NCBI RefSeq assembly: GCF_025211055.1
Contig: NZ_JAOARO010000059.1
Coordinates: 99,149 to 163,148, forward strand
Direction: 5' to 3'
DNA: 64,000 nucleotides
Origin: Vallitalea sp.
GTDB lineage: Bacteria; Bacillota; Clostridia; Lachnospirales; Vallitaleaceae
The notes beneath the pieces were generated by a model, which was not told the origin of the DNA, did no database searches, and saw only the letters and a list, made by a program, of their open reading frames with translations. A program made the translations under genes and the position numbers. Positions 34,941 through 44,992 of this stretch are shown here, in pieces (the stretch's first letter is position 1; the number at the start of each line of letters is the position of its first letter).

Positions 34941-35849
34941 ATGAAAAACAAAATAGCAGTAATTGGTGGAGATTTAAGACAGATTTATCTAGCAAATATA
35001 TTTTCTAATAATAATCAAGTTTTTATTTTTGGTAACGAGCATAAAGAGCTATTTAGTAATGTGAAGCAAGCAGCATCTATAGAAGAAGCAGTAAAAGATG
35101 CAAGTTTTATAATTTGTCCTATACCTTTTTCTAAGGATAATGAACATATCTTTGCTGCCAATTCTAAACAAAAAATAATATACAAAGACTTATTCAATCT
35201 AATTACATCAGAGCAATATATTTTTTCAGGTCCATATACTGAAGAGGTGTTTGAGTGTGCAAAAGAAAATAATATTCACTTATTTGATATTGTAGCTGAA
35301 GATGAGTTTGCAATACTTAATTCAATACCAACAGCAGAAGGTGTACTTAGTATGATGATAGAGAATGTAGGAATTACTCTTGCGAATAATAAATGTCTAA
35401 TTTTAGGTTATGGAAGATGTGGTATGGCAATAGGGGATCTGGCAAAGAAACTGAATATGGATGTATATATAGCTTCTACTAATAATGAAGAATTAATAAT
35501 GGCTACAATTAATAAATTAAAAACAGCTAAGATACAGGATAGCAAATTGTTAAGAGTAGACTATTTAACCAGAGATTTTTTGGATGACAGTAATTTCATT
35601 ATTAATCTAGAGAAATTCAACTATATAATTAATACAATTCCTGTAGCACTTATTGATATTAATTTATCAAAAAAACTTGATGATTATATTTTTATAGATA
35701 TAGCGAATGTCTATGAAGATAACACAAATAGATTTATAAATGCTCGTGGAATACCAGGAAAATATTCTCCCAAAACAGCAGCTGAAATTATTAGTGATGT
35801 TATCGAAAAAGAGATATATGGAAGGAACAATAAGTCAGGAAAGGAGTAG
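34941..35849 (+). CDS. dpaA: Dipicolinate synthase subunit A
   Basis: With DpaB it makes dipicolinic acid, the calcium-chelating solute of the spore core, in the mother cell. 302 residues: N-terminal substrate domain (KNKIAVIGGDLRQIYLANIF), IPTAEGVLSMMIEN, and a Rossmann NAD(P) domain CLILGYGRCGMAIGDLAKKL. The presence of dpaAB marks a lineage that does not rely on the EtfA route of some clostridia. Five bases separate it from dpaB. Confidence 0.97.
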   Translation: MKNKIAVIGGDLRQIYLANIFSNNNQVFIFGNEHKELFSNVKQAASIEEAVKDASFIICPIPFSKDNEHIFAANSKQKIIYKDLFNLITSEQYIFSGPYTEEVFECAKENNIHLFDIVAEDEFAILNSIPTAEGVLSMMIENVGITLANNKCLILGYGRCGMAIGDLAKKLNMDVYIASTNNEELIMATINKLKTAKIQDSKLLRVDYLTRDFLDDSNFIINLEKFNYIINTIPVALIDINLSKKLDDYIFIDIANVYEDNTNRFINARGIPGKYSPKTAAEIISDVIEKEIYGRNNKSGKE

Positions 35850-35854
35850 GTAAT

Positions 35855-36442
35855 TTGAAAGAATTAGAAGGTAAAAAAATTGGTTTTGCTTTATGTGGCT
35901 CATTTTGTACGTTGGCAAGAGTTTTTGATCCTATAAAACAATTAATAGATAATGGTGCTGAGATTTTTCCAATAATGTCTAGTAATGCTTATTCTATTGA
36001 TACTAGATTCGGTAATGCAAAAGATTTTGTAAAGAAACTAGAGGATTTAACTGGACATAAGGTTCAAACAAAGATAGAAGAAACTGAGCCAATAGGACCT
36101 AAGAAGCTTTATGATATGCTAGTTGTTGCACCTTGTACTGGTAATACATTAGGTAAACTGGCTAATGCCATTACTGATACAGGAGTATTGATGGCTATAA
36201 AAGCAACTCTAAGGAATTGCCAGCCTGTTGTTATTGCCATAGCTACCAATGATGGATTAGCTCTTAATTTTAAGAATTTTGGTACCCTTATGAATACAAG
36301 GAATGTTTATTTTGTTCCATTTGGCCAGGATAATCATGTAACTAAGAAAAATTCATTAGTGGCTAAGATGGATTTAATCTATGATACAGTTATTCAGGCA
36401 TTTGAAGGAAGGCAAAAACAACCTGTACTTATACAGTATTAG
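35855..36442 (+). CDS. dpaB: Dipicolinate synthase subunit B (flavoprotein-like)
   Basis: 195 residues of the flavoprotein/UbiX-like fold: KKIGFALCGSFCTLARVFDP, MLVVAPCTGNTLGKLANAIT and VVIAIATNDGLALNFKNFGT. Acts with DpaA in oxidising dihydrodipicolinate. Start is TTG with AAGGAG well placed. Aspartokinase follows, so the operon joins precursor supply and product. Confidence 0.97.
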   Translation: MKELEGKKIGFALCGSFCTLARVFDPIKQLIDNGAEIFPIMSSNAYSIDTRFGNAKDFVKKLEDLTGHKVQTKIEETEPIGPKKLYDMLVVAPCTGNTLGKLANAITDTGVLMAIKATLRNCQPVVIAIATNDGLALNFKNFGTLMNTRNVYFVPFGQDNHVTKKNSLVAKMDLIYDTVIQAFEGRQKQPVLIQY

Positions 36443-36508
36443 TAGACAAAAACCTTTTCAAAATTGTGAGTATATGGTATATTTAGTTAAAGATAGAGAA
36501 GAAAAATA

Positions 36509-36548
36509 ATTTCAAGGATACTTTATTCTATATAGGAGTCCTTGAAAT
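36509..36548 (+). promoter_or_regulatory. Hairpin between dpaB and aspartokinase
   Basis: ATTTCAAGGA (36509-36518) and TCCTTGAAAT (36539-36548) are a perfect ten-base inverted repeat with a 20-base loop. No T-run follows, so it may be a processing or attenuation hairpin ahead of the aspartokinase SD. Confidence 0.5.
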
Positions 36549-36568
36549 ATTAATGTAGGGGTGAGTAT

Positions 36569-37768
36569 ATGAATATATTAATTCAAAAATTTGGCGGTAC
36601 ATCTATGGCAACAGAAGAAACAAGGAAAAATGTTGCTAATAAGATAGTGGAAGCTAAAAAAAAATACGATAATGTTGTAGTAGTAGTTTCGGCTATTGGT
36701 AGATTAGGTGCACCATATGCTACTGATTCACTACTACATTTAGTTAATTATAAAGATACAAAATTATCTTCAAAAGAAATAGATTTACTTATGTCAGTAG
36801 GTGAAATAATATCTTCACTTGTATTAACTAATACTTTACTTGAAAGTGAGATAGATGCTTGTGCATTGACTGGTGGCGGTGCTGGAATAATTACTGATGA
36901 TAATTATAATAGTGCTGATGTAATTAACATTAATACAGAACCTTTGATGAAACTACTCAATGAAGGTAAGATTCCTGTTGTAGCTGGATTTCAAGGTGTG
37001 ACTATAGATAATGATGTAACAACTCTTGGAAGAGGTGGCAGTGATACAACAGCATCACTACTTGGAGAAGCCTTAAATGCTAGTGCAATAGAGATATATA
37101 CAGATGTTGATGGTATAATGACCGCTGATCCTAGAATATGTAAGAGTGCCAAAATAATTGATGAGATAAGTTATAATGAAGTTTTCCAAATGGCTGGAAG
37201 TGGAGCGAAAGTTATACATCCACGAGCTGTTGAAGTAGCTAGAAGAGCAGGTATACCATTAATTATTAAAAATACGTTCAACAATTCAAGAGGAACAAGT
37301 ATAAAAAGACATATTGGTGTTGAGAGAAAGAAAACTATAGAAGATAAATTGATAACTAGTATTGCTCACAAAACCAATATAACACAGGTTTCTATAAAAG
37401 GAGATATTGACGATGAGAGTTTCTTTACAGATCTCGCAAGAGAAAATGTGAGTATTGATATTATTAATATTTTTCCTGAAAGGAAAGTATTTACAATAGA
37501 TGATATCTGTAAGGAAAAAGTTATTAGATTAATTGAAAAATATGAAGCACCTTATACTTTTATTGATGAGTGTTGTAAAGTTACAGTTATTGGAGAAAAG
37601 ATAACTGGTGTTCCTGGAGTAATGGCTAAGATTATTTGTTGTTTAAGTAAATCATCTGTTGAGATATTACAGACAGCCGATTCTTTATCAACAATAGCAT
37701 GCCTGATAAAAGAAAAAGATTTGGTAACAGCGACGGAAGCTCTTCATAAAGAATTTATGCTTGGATAA
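36569..37768 (+). CDS. dapG: Aspartate kinase
   Basis: Phosphorylates aspartate, the entry to lysine, threonine, methionine and dipicolinate. 399 residues: QKFGGTSMATEE, VVVVVSAIGRLG, TTLGRGGSDTTASLLGEALN, AGSGAKVIHPRAVEVARRAG, then two C-terminal ACT domains (~270-395). Aspartokinase I (dapG) follows dpaAB in Bacillus too, with asd between them; asd is absent here. The adjacency points to a role in spore dipicolinate supply. SD GGGGTGAG. Confidence 0.93.
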   Translation: MNILIQKFGGTSMATEETRKNVANKIVEAKKKYDNVVVVVSAIGRLGAPYATDSLLHLVNYKDTKLSSKEIDLLMSVGEIISSLVLTNTLLESEIDACALTGGGAGIITDDNYNSADVININTEPLMKLLNEGKIPVVAGFQGVTIDNDVTTLGRGGSDTTASLLGEALNASAIEIYTDVDGIMTADPRICKSAKIIDEISYNEVFQMAGSGAKVIHPRAVEVARRAGIPLIIKNTFNNSRGTSIKRHIGVERKKTIEDKLITSIAHKTNITQVSIKGDIDDESFFTDLARENVSIDIINIFPERKVFTIDDICKEKVIRLIEKYEAPYTFIDECCKVTVIGEKITGVPGVMAKIICCLSKSSVEILQTADSLSTIACLIKEKDLVTATEALHKEFMLG

Positions 37769-37790
37769 AATAAGTTGACTGTTTTAATTG

Positions 37791-37839
37791 ATATATTGAA
37801 CTTAATGATAATTATAATTATACGTTAAGTTCAATATAT
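37791..37839 (+). terminator. 15-bp perfect hairpin after aspartokinase
   Basis: ATATATTGAACTTAA (37791-37805) pairs exactly with TTAAGTTCAATATAT (37825-37839). There is no clean T-run behind it, so it may stabilise the message end or terminate weakly. Confidence 0.5.
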
Positions 37840-37858
37840 AAATTCGCCTCTTTAAATA

Positions 37859-37891
37859 GAATGAATGAAATTTTAGATTTATTCGTATAAT
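37859..37891 (+). promoter_or_regulatory. Promoter of tepA-ylzJ, possibly forespore type
   Basis: TATAAT is at 37886-37891, only three bases before the ATG at 37894, so translation must start at the later ATG 37930. Upstream GAATG, 18 bases, TATAATA also resembles the sigma-G pattern (GNATR, 18, CATNMTA) with one change. Type not decided. Confidence 0.4.
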
Positions 37892-37929
37892 ATATGTACA
37901 AATATAAAAATATTGAAGGGCGAAATATA

Positions 37930-38643
37930 ATGGATAAAAATATAAAGACTAATGAGCAAAATAGAAATGATGAAAAAGCCGATCCTCAAGAAATTAAAGA
38001 ATATGGACAAGTTACAATTGACAAGGAAGATGACAGAATACATTGTTTAACTATCATTGGGCAAGTGGAAGGACATGTTTGCTTACCACAGCAAAATAAA
38101 ACTACTAAATATGAACATGTATTGCCTCAGCTAGCGTCTATAGAAGAAAGTGACAATATTGATGGTTTATTATTACTTCTTAATACAGTTGGAGGAGATG
38201 TAGAAGCTGGACTGGCTATAGCAGAGATGATATCTTCACTTAGCAAGCCTACTGTTTCTATAGTACTTGGTGGAGGTCATTCTATTGGTGTACCACTTGC
38301 TGTATCAACCAAGTATTCTTTTATAGTACCAAGTTCAACAATGACAATACATCCTGTAAGAATGAGCGGAACAGTAATTGGAGTTCCTCAGACTTTTGAA
38401 TATTTTGATAAGATGCAGGATAGAATAGTAGATTTTATCACTAGAAATTCCAAAATAAATAGAGATAGATTAAAACAGCTTATGTTAGATACTGGAAAAC
38501 TAGCTAAAGATGTAGGAACAATAATTGTGGGAGAAGAAGCTGTAGAAGAAGGGATTATTGATGAATTAGGTGGTATAGATAAAGCTATAAAAAAACTATA
38601 TGAAATGATTGAAGAGCATAAAAGAGAAGGTGAAGAGTCCTAA
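37930..38643 (+). CDS. tepA: ClpP-like serine peptidase TepA (translocation-enhancing)
   Basis: A 237-residue ClpP/crotonase-fold peptidase of the TepA/YmfB family. [20 protein letters not shown] provides the oxyanion loop, and the catalytic Ser is in [15 protein letters not shown], followed by [15 protein letters not shown]. Bacillus TepA supports protein export and spore formation by degrading small acid-soluble proteins. ATG 37930 is used: AAGGG lies upstream, and the earlier ATG at 37894 overlaps the promoter. The stop overlaps the ylzJ start by one base, as in Bacillus. Confidence 0.93.
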   Translation: MDKNIKTNEQNRNDEKADPQEIKEYGQVTIDKEDDRIHCLTIIGQVEGHVCLPQQNKTTKYEHVLPQLASIEESDNIDGLLLLLNTVGGDVEAGLAIAEMISSLSKPTVSIVLGGGHSIGVPLAVSTKYSFIVPSSTMTIHPVRMSGTVIGVPQTFEYFDKMQDRIVDFITRNSKINRDRLKQLMLDTGKLAKDVGTIIVGEEAVEEGIIDELGGIDKAIKKLYEMIEEHKREGEES

Positions 38644-38843
38644 TGTATTATTCTATAATACCCTATGAGGAGTTATTTCCTACTACTGAAGATGATTTCA
38701 AATATGAAGAAGTGACATATGAAGGGAATACGGTTCAAGTATATAAAAAAGATGATAAATATATTATAAAAAGAGTCATATCTACTGATTTAAAAGTATA
38801 TCTTAATAGAGAACTAAGTCCTGGAAGTGAATTAAAAATGTAG
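38643..38843 (+). CDS. ylzJ: YlzJ-like protein
   Basis: 66 residues, matching the YlzJ family, which is always next to tep[19 protein letters not shown] is the usual start, and the rest (VTYEGNTVQVYKKDDKYIIK) is a small beta-rich domain. Function unknown; sporulation-associated by context. The start codon shares a base with the tepA stop (TAATG). Confidence 0.88.
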   Translation: MYYSIIPYEELFPTTEDDFKYEEVTYEGNTVQVYKKDDKYIIKRVISTDLKVYLNRELSPGSELKM

Positions 38844-38861
38844 CTATGCTTTATTCTTGGG

Positions 38862-38890
38862 TTGAAATAATGTGGTAAAAGGGTTAAAAT
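38862..38890 (+). promoter_or_regulatory. Promoter of uppP
   Basis: TTGAAA (38862-38867), 17-base spacer, TAAAAT (38885-38890), close to the sigma-A consensus. Confidence 0.6.
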
Positions 38891-38920
38891 ATAACATGCA
38901 TAGGTATGAGGGGGATTTTT

Positions 38921-39793
38921 ATGTCATTTTTTGAGGCAATTCTTATGGGAATTGTTCAAGGGTTAACTGAGTTTTTACCTATCAGCAGCTCTGGTCATTT
39001 GGCTATATCAAGACATATATTAGGTTTGCAACTGGATAACATTCTATTTGAAGTTTTACTACATATAGGAACACTTGTAGCAATCATTGCTGTTTATTAT
39101 AAAGATGTCATAGATTTAATAGTTAGCGGTTTTGGATTAATAGGTCGTCTATTCAAATACATAATTATAAGTTTTAAAAATTTGATTTACAAGAATAATA
39201 AGAAGGCTCCACAGATTATTGATAATGATAAGAAGAAATTCGTGATGCTTATCATTGTTGCTAGTATTCCTACAGCAATTATTGGATTAATATTAGAAGA
39301 GAAAATCATTGAATCTTTTGATATATTATTAGTTCCAGGGATTTGTTTGATTGTTACTGGATTTTTACTATATTCAACTATAAAACTAAAATCAGGTACT
39401 AAGCAGGAAGGTAAGACTTCATATAAAGACGCTATAATAATAGGTACTTTTCAAGGATTTGCTGGACTTCCAGGTATATCACGTTCTGGCTCAACAATTG
39501 TTGCTTCGCTTCTTAGAGGGTTAAATAGAGAATTTGCTGTGAAATTTTCTTTTTTGATGTCTTTACCAGCAGTAATTGGAGCAATGATATTGCAAATAAG
39601 AGATTTACAGTGGGATACACTTTCTACTATTATAACAGCACCTTATGTGGTAGGAATGGCTGTATCTGCTTTTGTTGGATACATATGTATCAAATTTTTG
39701 ATTAAGTTGATTAAACAGAATAAATTACATTATTTCGCATATTATTGTTTTGTAATTGGTATAATCATAATAATTTCCCATTTTGTCTTATAG
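38921..39793 (+). CDS. uppP: Undecaprenyl-diphosphatase UppP (BacA)
   Basis: Recycles the lipid carrier for peptidoglycan by dephosphorylating undecaprenyl diphosphate; also gives bacitracin tolerance. 290 residues with about eight membrane segments. Catalytic motifs: QGLTEFLPISSSGHLAISRH and GLPGISRSGSTIVASLLRGL. ATG 38921 is chosen because GAGGGGG lies directly before it; the ATG at 38906 is inside that SD region. It sits between ylzJ and ftsK, where Bacillus has no such gene. Confidence 0.97.
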   Translation: MSFFEAILMGIVQGLTEFLPISSSGHLAISRHILGLQLDNILFEVLLHIGTLVAIIAVYYKDVIDLIVSGFGLIGRLFKYIIISFKNLIYKNNKKAPQIIDNDKKKFVMLIIVASIPTAIIGLILEEKIIESFDILLVPGICLIVTGFLLYSTIKLKSGTKQEGKTSYKDAIIIGTFQGFAGLPGISRSGSTIVASLLRGLNREFAVKFSFLMSLPAVIGAMILQIRDLQWDTLSTIITAPYVVGMAVSAFVGYICIKFLIKLIKQNKLHYFAYYCFVIGIIIIISHFVL

Positions 39794-39874
39794 ATAATAA
39801 GAGAACTGGTAATGATTTAAAAAGATACTTAAGAATTAGAGTACAAATAAACATAAAGAAGAGGGGGTAGTGAT

Positions 39875-42286
39875 ATGGCACCTAAGAAGGAAACATCTAC
39901 TAAATCACCTAAGAAAAAAACATCTACCAAAAAAACAACAACAAAGAAAAAAGATGAAGATTTAATATCCAATGATATAAAATACGAAATAATAGCTTTA
40001 ACATTTTTTGCTTTTTCATTACTCATGTTTGTTAGTGTTTATTTTGATAAAGCAGGAGCATTAGGAAGAGTTATCAATAATCTGTTCTTTGGATTATTCG
40101 GAGTAAGTGCGTACTTAATACCAATAATAATATTTTTAGCTTCATTTTTTAAAATATTTAATAAAGGAAATAAATTACTGAATAATCGAATCTATCTAGG
40201 TTGTATTTTATTATTGACCGTATCTATATTTTCACATGTTACACATATTAAAGGAGTACAGATTCTAAAAGTAATTGGCTTAAAAGGTTTTTTACCAACG
40301 TTGGCTAATTATTACAAATTATCTACAACTAGAATTGCTGGTGGATATATAGGTGGATTATTTGGTGATTTACTTATTTTATTTATTGGAAAGATAGGAA
40401 CTTATATAGTGCTTGTATTACTACTAATAATTAATAGTATCCTATTAACTCAAAAATCATTGTTTAAGTTAATTAAGAATATTGGTCAAAAAGTAAAAGA
40501 TAGTAGTAAAAATGCTATTGAAAAAACTAGAGAAGCTAGAGAAAATATGATTGAAGAATATTCTAATTATGATGACGAAGATGAGAAAGAAGATACAGAT
40601 GAAAAGGTTAGTTTCCTTAGTAAGGTATCACTTAGCATTGATGATGAGCCAATAGAGAATTTTCTAGAAGAAGAAAAAGAAGTAGTACATAGACCTATTG
40701 AAGAAAAATATGTACCACAAAAAGAAGAGAATAAACAGGCTAAGGCAATACAAGCTAAAGAACCTACTGAATCAATAAAATCAACAGATAAGACTATCAA
40801 AAAAGAAATTCAAAAAGATAAACCAGAAAATGTAGAATATAAATTTCCATCCATTGACTTATTAAAGAAAAATCCTTTGGGTGGTAACAAAGGTTCCAAA
40901 AGTGCAATTCTTAAAAATGCTGATAAGTTAGAGAAGACTCTAGAGAGTTTTGGTGTTAGAGCTAAAGTGCTAAATGTTAGTTGCGGTCCTACAGTAACCA
41001 GATATGAATTACAACCTGAACAAGGTGTAAAAGTTAGTAAAATAGTATCTCTGGCAGATGATATTGCACTTAATCTTGCGGCATCAGGTATAAGGATTGA
41101 AGCTCCAATTCCTGGCAAATCAGCAGTAGGTATAGAAGTTCCTAATAAAGAAGTTAGTTCAGTGTATTTACGAGAGGTTATAGATACAGAAGATTTCAAG
41201 CAATTTCCGTCAAACGTTGCATTTGCTCTTGGTAAAGATATAGCTGGCAAAGTAATTGTTGCAGATATTGGACGTATGCCTCATATGTTGATTGCTGGTG
41301 CTACTGGTTCTGGTAAAAGTGTATGTATAAATACTTTGATTACAAGTATTATTTACAAATCAACTCCGGAACAGGTTAAGTTAGTAATGATTGACCCAAA
41401 AGTAGTTGAGCTTAGTGTTTATAATGGCATTCCACATCTGTTAATACCTGTTGTAACTGATCCTAAAAAAGCAGCAGGTGCACTTAATTGGGCAGTGAGT
41501 GAAATGTCAGATAGATATAAATTATTTGCTGCATCGAATGTAAGAGATGTAAAAGGTTATAATAAACTTGTAGCCAAAACTGGCGAAGGTTCCTCGTTAC
41601 CACATATCATAATTATAGTTGATGAATTAGCCGACTTGATGATGGTTGCTCCAAATGATGTTGAAGATGCAATTTGTAGATTAGCGCAAATGGCAAGAGC
41701 CGCTGGTATACATCTGATCATTGCTACTCAAAGACCTTCTGTAGATGTAATTACAGGACTGATCAAAGCAAATATACCATCAAGAATAGCATTTTCAGTG
41801 TCTTCAGGTACTGATTCAAGAACTATTATTGATATGAATGGTGCAGAAAAACTTCTTGGTAAAGGTGATATGTTATTTTATCCAGTAGGAGTTCAGAAAC
41901 CGTTAAGAGTACAAGGAGCATTTATATCAGATAAAGAAGTTGAACATATTGTAGAATTTTTAAAAGGTAGCAGGAAAACTATTTATAATGATAAAATTAT
42001 AAGTCAGATTTCAGCTGACAAAGCTGTTCTTGGAAAACAAGCCGGCAAAGATGACTATTATAATGAAGCATTGGAATTAGTTATTGAAAAGCAGAAAGCT
42101 TCTGCATCTATGATACAAAGACGATTCAGAGTTGGTTATAACAGAGCAGCTAGAATTGTTGATCAACTACATGAATCAGGTATTGTAGGTGGTGAGGAAG
42201 GAAGTAAGCCTAGAAAAGTTTTAATAACAAAAGAAGAATATGAAGAAATGAAAAATCAAGTATCAGCAACATCGGAAGACGGGTAG
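39875..42286 (+). CDS. ftsK: DNA translocase FtsK/SpoIIIE
   Basis: Hexameric pump that moves DNA through the septum during division or sporulation. 803 residues: Lys/Thr-rich cytosolic start (~1-30), four membrane segments (~40-190), acidic linker, then the motor with [20 protein letters not shown] (near residue 475) and [20 protein letters not shown], and the C-terminal gamma winged helix ([20 protein letters not shown]), which reads orienting DNA motifs. Location after tepA-ylzJ is that of Bacillus spoIIIE, so a sporulation role is likely. Confidence 0.95.
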   Translation: MAPKKETSTKSPKKKTSTKKTTTKKKDEDLISNDIKYEIIALTFFAFSLLMFVSVYFDKAGALGRVINNLFFGLFGVSAYLIPIIIFLASFFKIFNKGNKLLNNRIYLGCILLLTVSIFSHVTHIKGVQILKVIGLKGFLPTLANYYKLSTTRIAGGYIGGLFGDLLILFIGKIGTYIVLVLLLIINSILLTQKSLFKLIKNIGQKVKDSSKNAIEKTREARENMIEEYSNYDDEDEKEDTDEKVSFLSKVSLSIDDEPIENFLEEEKEVVHRPIEEKYVPQKEENKQAKAIQAKEPTESIKSTDKTIKKEIQKDKPENVEYKFPSIDLLKKNPLGGNKGSKSAILKNADKLEKTLESFGVRAKVLNVSCGPTVTRYELQPEQGVKVSKIVSLADDIALNLAASGIRIEAPIPGKSAVGIEVPNKEVSSVYLREVIDTEDFKQFPSNVAFALGKDIAGKVIVADIGRMPHMLIAGATGSGKSVCINTLITSIIYKSTPEQVKLVMIDPKVVELSVYNGIPHLLIPVVTDPKKAAGALNWAVSEMSDRYKLFAASNVRDVKGYNKLVAKTGEGSSLPHIIIIVDELADLMMVAPNDVEDAICRLAQMARAAGIHLIIATQRPSVDVITGLIKANIPSRIAFSVSSGTDSRTIIDMNGAEKLLGKGDMLFYPVGVQKPLRVQGAFISDKEVEHIVEFLKGSRKTIYNDKIISQISADKAVLGKQAGKDDYYNEALELVIEKQKASASMIQRRFRVGYNRAARIVDQLHESGIVGGEEGSKPRKVLITKEEYEEMKNQVSATSEDG

Positions 42287-42349
42287 TAACTAAACGTTAT
42301 AAATATTTACTTTAATAATGACTAATTTTTATTAGAAGGAGAAATGAAA

Positions 42350-44020
42350 ATGAAAACAGATATTCAAATAGCTAATGAAGCTAAAATGGAACCAATTAGT
42401 GTAATAGCTGGAAAATTAGGTATGACAGAAGATGATATTGAATTTTACGGTAAATATAAGGCTAAAGTAACTGATGAGTTGTATAAGAAAGTAGAAAGTA
42501 ATGAAGATGGAAAACTAATACTTGTAACAGCTATCAATCCTACTCCAGCTGGTGAAGGTAAAACAACTACAACGGTAGGTCTTGGTCAGGCAATGGGAGA
42601 GTTGGGAAAGAATGCTATCATTGCACTTAGAGAACCTTCATTAGGTCCTTGTATGGGGATAAAAGGTGGTGCAGCTGGTGGTGGTTATGCACAAGTTGTA
42701 CCTATGGAAGATATTAATTTACATTTTACTGGTGATATTCACGCAGTTAGTATTGCCCATAATCTATTATCAGCGATGCTTGATAATCATTTACAGCAAG
42801 GTAATACCTTGGGGATTGATCCAAGACAGATAGTATGGAAAAGAGTAGTTGATATGAATGATAGAGCTCTTAGAAGTATTGTTGTTGGTCTAGGTGGTAA
42901 GATGCAAGGAGTTCCAAGAGAAGATGGATTTATGATTACTGTTGCATCAGAAGTAATGGCTATATTATGTCTGGCTAGTGACTTAGAAGATCTTAAGAAT
43001 AGATTAAGTAGAATCATAGTTGCCTATACATATAATGGTAATCCAGTAACTGCTGGTGACTTGAATGCACAAGGGGCTATGACAGCATTATTGAAAGATG
43101 CAATAAAACCTAATCTTGTTCAGACACTAGAAAATACACCTGCTCTTATGCACGGTGGACCTTTTGCAAATATTGCTCATGGTTGTAATAGTATAAGAGC
43201 TACAAAACTTGCATTGAAGCTTAGTGATATTGTTATTACAGAAGCTGGATTTGGCGCTGATCTTGGAGCTGAAAAGTTTTTAGATATCAAATGTAGAAAA
43301 GGTAATCTTAAACCAGATGCTATTGTTATTGTAGCAACTATAAGAGCGTTAAAGTATAATGGTGGAATAAGTAAACAAGAGCTTGGGGCTGCTAATGTTT
43401 TGGCAGTAGAAAAAGGTTTTGTTAATCTAGAAAAACATATAGAGAATCTTCAACAGTATAATGTACCTATTGTTGTTACTCTTAATTCATTTGTAACTGA
43501 TTCTGATGAAGAAATATCTCTAGTAAAAGAGAAATGCGAAGGAATGGGATGTGAATTTGCTATTTCAGAAGTTTGGGAAAAAGGTGGTAAAGGCGGTATA
43601 GAATTAGCCCAGAAAGTACTTGAAACACTAGAAACAAAACAAAGCAATTTTTCACCTTTATATGATGAGAATGATAGTATAGAAGATAAAATCATGTGTG
43701 TAGCTACTAGGATATATGGAGCAAGTAATGTTAATTATACACCAAAAGCAAAGAAATCTATTAAGAAGATAATTGATATGGGACTTGATAAATTACCTGT
43801 TTGTATAGCTAAAACACAATATTCATTTTCAGATAATGCAAAGTTATTAGGTAGACCAGAAGGCTTTGATATCACTGTTAGAGAAGTTAACATATCAGCT
43901 GGAGCAGGTTTTATTGTAGCTATAACTGGAAATGTTATGACTATGCCAGGACTACCAAAAAAACCAGCAGCAGAAAATATTGATGTAGATGAGACTGGAA
44001 AGATAAGTGGATTATTCTAA
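42350..44020 (+). CDS. fhs: Formate-tetrahydrofolate ligase
   Basis: ATP-dependent activation of formate to 10-formyl-THF, feeding one-carbon and Wood-Ljungdahl-type routes. 556 residues; P-loop [55 protein letters not shown], and the C-terminal [22 protein letters not shown] 42350 is better spaced than 42344 from AAGGAG. folD follows and uses its product. Confidence 0.97.
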   Translation: MKTDIQIANEAKMEPISVIAGKLGMTEDDIEFYGKYKAKVTDELYKKVESNEDGKLILVTAINPTPAGEGKTTTTVGLGQAMGELGKNAIIALREPSLGPCMGIKGGAAGGGYAQVVPMEDINLHFTGDIHAVSIAHNLLSAMLDNHLQQGNTLGIDPRQIVWKRVVDMNDRALRSIVVGLGGKMQGVPREDGFMITVASEVMAILCLASDLEDLKNRLSRIIVAYTYNGNPVTAGDLNAQGAMTALLKDAIKPNLVQTLENTPALMHGGPFANIAHGCNSIRATKLALKLSDIVITEAGFGADLGAEKFLDIKCRKGNLKPDAIVIVATIRALKYNGGISKQELGAANVLAVEKGFVNLEKHIENLQQYNVPIVVTLNSFVTDSDEEISLVKEKCEGMGCEFAISEVWEKGGKGGIELAQKVLETLETKQSNFSPLYDENDSIEDKIMCVATRIYGASNVNYTPKAKKSIKKIIDMGLDKLPVCIAKTQYSFSDNAKLLGRPEGFDITVREVNISAGAGFIVAITGNVMTMPGLPKKPAAENIDVDETGKISGLF

Positions 44021-44052
44021 AAAATAAAAGGGGCTGTGCCTCGTCATACGTA

Positions 44053-44072
44053 GGACTTTCCAATAAGATAAA
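44053..44072 (+). repeat. Recurrent spacer motif, copy 3
   Basis: GGACTTTCCAATAAGATAAA in the fhs-folD gap, closest to the copy at 14323-14344. The same gap has GGGGCTGTGCCTC, a short GGC/GCC pairing. Confidence 0.4.
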
Positions 44073-44088
44073 TAAGGAGGAATCACTA

Positions 44089-44940
44089 ATGAATACTATC
44101 ATAATTGATGGAAAGAAAACATCTAAAGATATTAAGGATGAGCTTATTATAAAAGTAGAACAATTAAAGAATAAGGGTGTAGAGCCTACTCTTGCAGTTG
44201 TTTTGGTTGGTAAAGACCCTGCTTCACAAGTTTATGTAAAGCATAAGAAGAAAGCTTGTGAGTACGTTGGGATGAGATCTCTAGCTTATGAGCTAGATGA
44301 AAAAACTACTGAAGAATCACTACTTGAGTTAATTAATGAATTAAATAATAGAGATGATGTACATGGAATCCTAGTTCAGTTACCATTACCTAAACATATT
44401 GATGAAGAGAAGATTCTATTGGCTATAGACTCATCTAAAGATGTAGATGGTTTTCATCCATATAGTGTAGGAAACCTTAGTATAGGTAGAGATGGTTTTG
44501 TTTCATGTACTCCAGCAGGTATTATAGAGCTGATTAAGAGGTATAATATAGAGATAGAAGGAAAAAATTGTGTAGTTATAGGAAGAAGCAATATTGTTGG
44601 TAAACCAGTATCTATGTTATTATTAAAAGAAAATGGTACTGTGACAATATGTCATTCTAGAACTAAAAACATTAAAGAGATATGTAAAAATGCTGATATT
44701 CTAGTTGTTGCAATAGGTAGAGCTAATTTTGTTACAAAAGATTTTGTAAAAGAAGGTGCTACAGTTATTGATGTAGGAATGAATAGACTCGATAATGGTA
44801 AATTATGTGGAGATGTTAAATATGACGAATGCTCTGTAATAGCAGGGGCAATAACTCCTGTACCAGGTGGTGTTGGTCCTATGACAATAGCGATGCTTAT
44901 GAGCAATTGCGTAAAGTCAGCAAATAATATGTTAAAATAG
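44089..44940 (+). CDS. folD: Methylene-THF dehydrogenase / methenyl-THF cyclohydrolase
   Basis: Interconverts 5,10-methylene-, methenyl- and 10-formyl-THF. 283 residues: [20 protein letters not shown], catalytic Lys in [37 protein letters not shown], the NAD(P) site [18 protein letters not shown] and [24 protein letters not shown]. Forms a one-carbon unit with fhs. Confidence 0.97.
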   Translation: MNTIIIDGKKTSKDIKDELIIKVEQLKNKGVEPTLAVVLVGKDPASQVYVKHKKKACEYVGMRSLAYELDEKTTEESLLELINELNNRDDVHGILVQLPLPKHIDEEKILLAIDSSKDVDGFHPYSVGNLSIGRDGFVSCTPAGIIELIKRYNIEIEGKNCVVIGRSNIVGKPVSMLLLKENGTVTICHSRTKNIKEICKNADILVVAIGRANFVTKDFVKEGATVIDVGMNRLDNGKLCGDVKYDECSVIAGAITPVPGGVGPMTIAMLMSNCVKSANNMLK

Positions 44941-44992
44941 AGTTATATTTTAGACACAGATTAAATAACTTGAAGAAAAAGGAGTGTTCTTA

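Noticed and set aside
36443..36568. Lysine riboswitch before aspartokinase
   Set aside because: The gap is only 126 bases, too short for an L-box aptamer, and holds just one simple hairpin.
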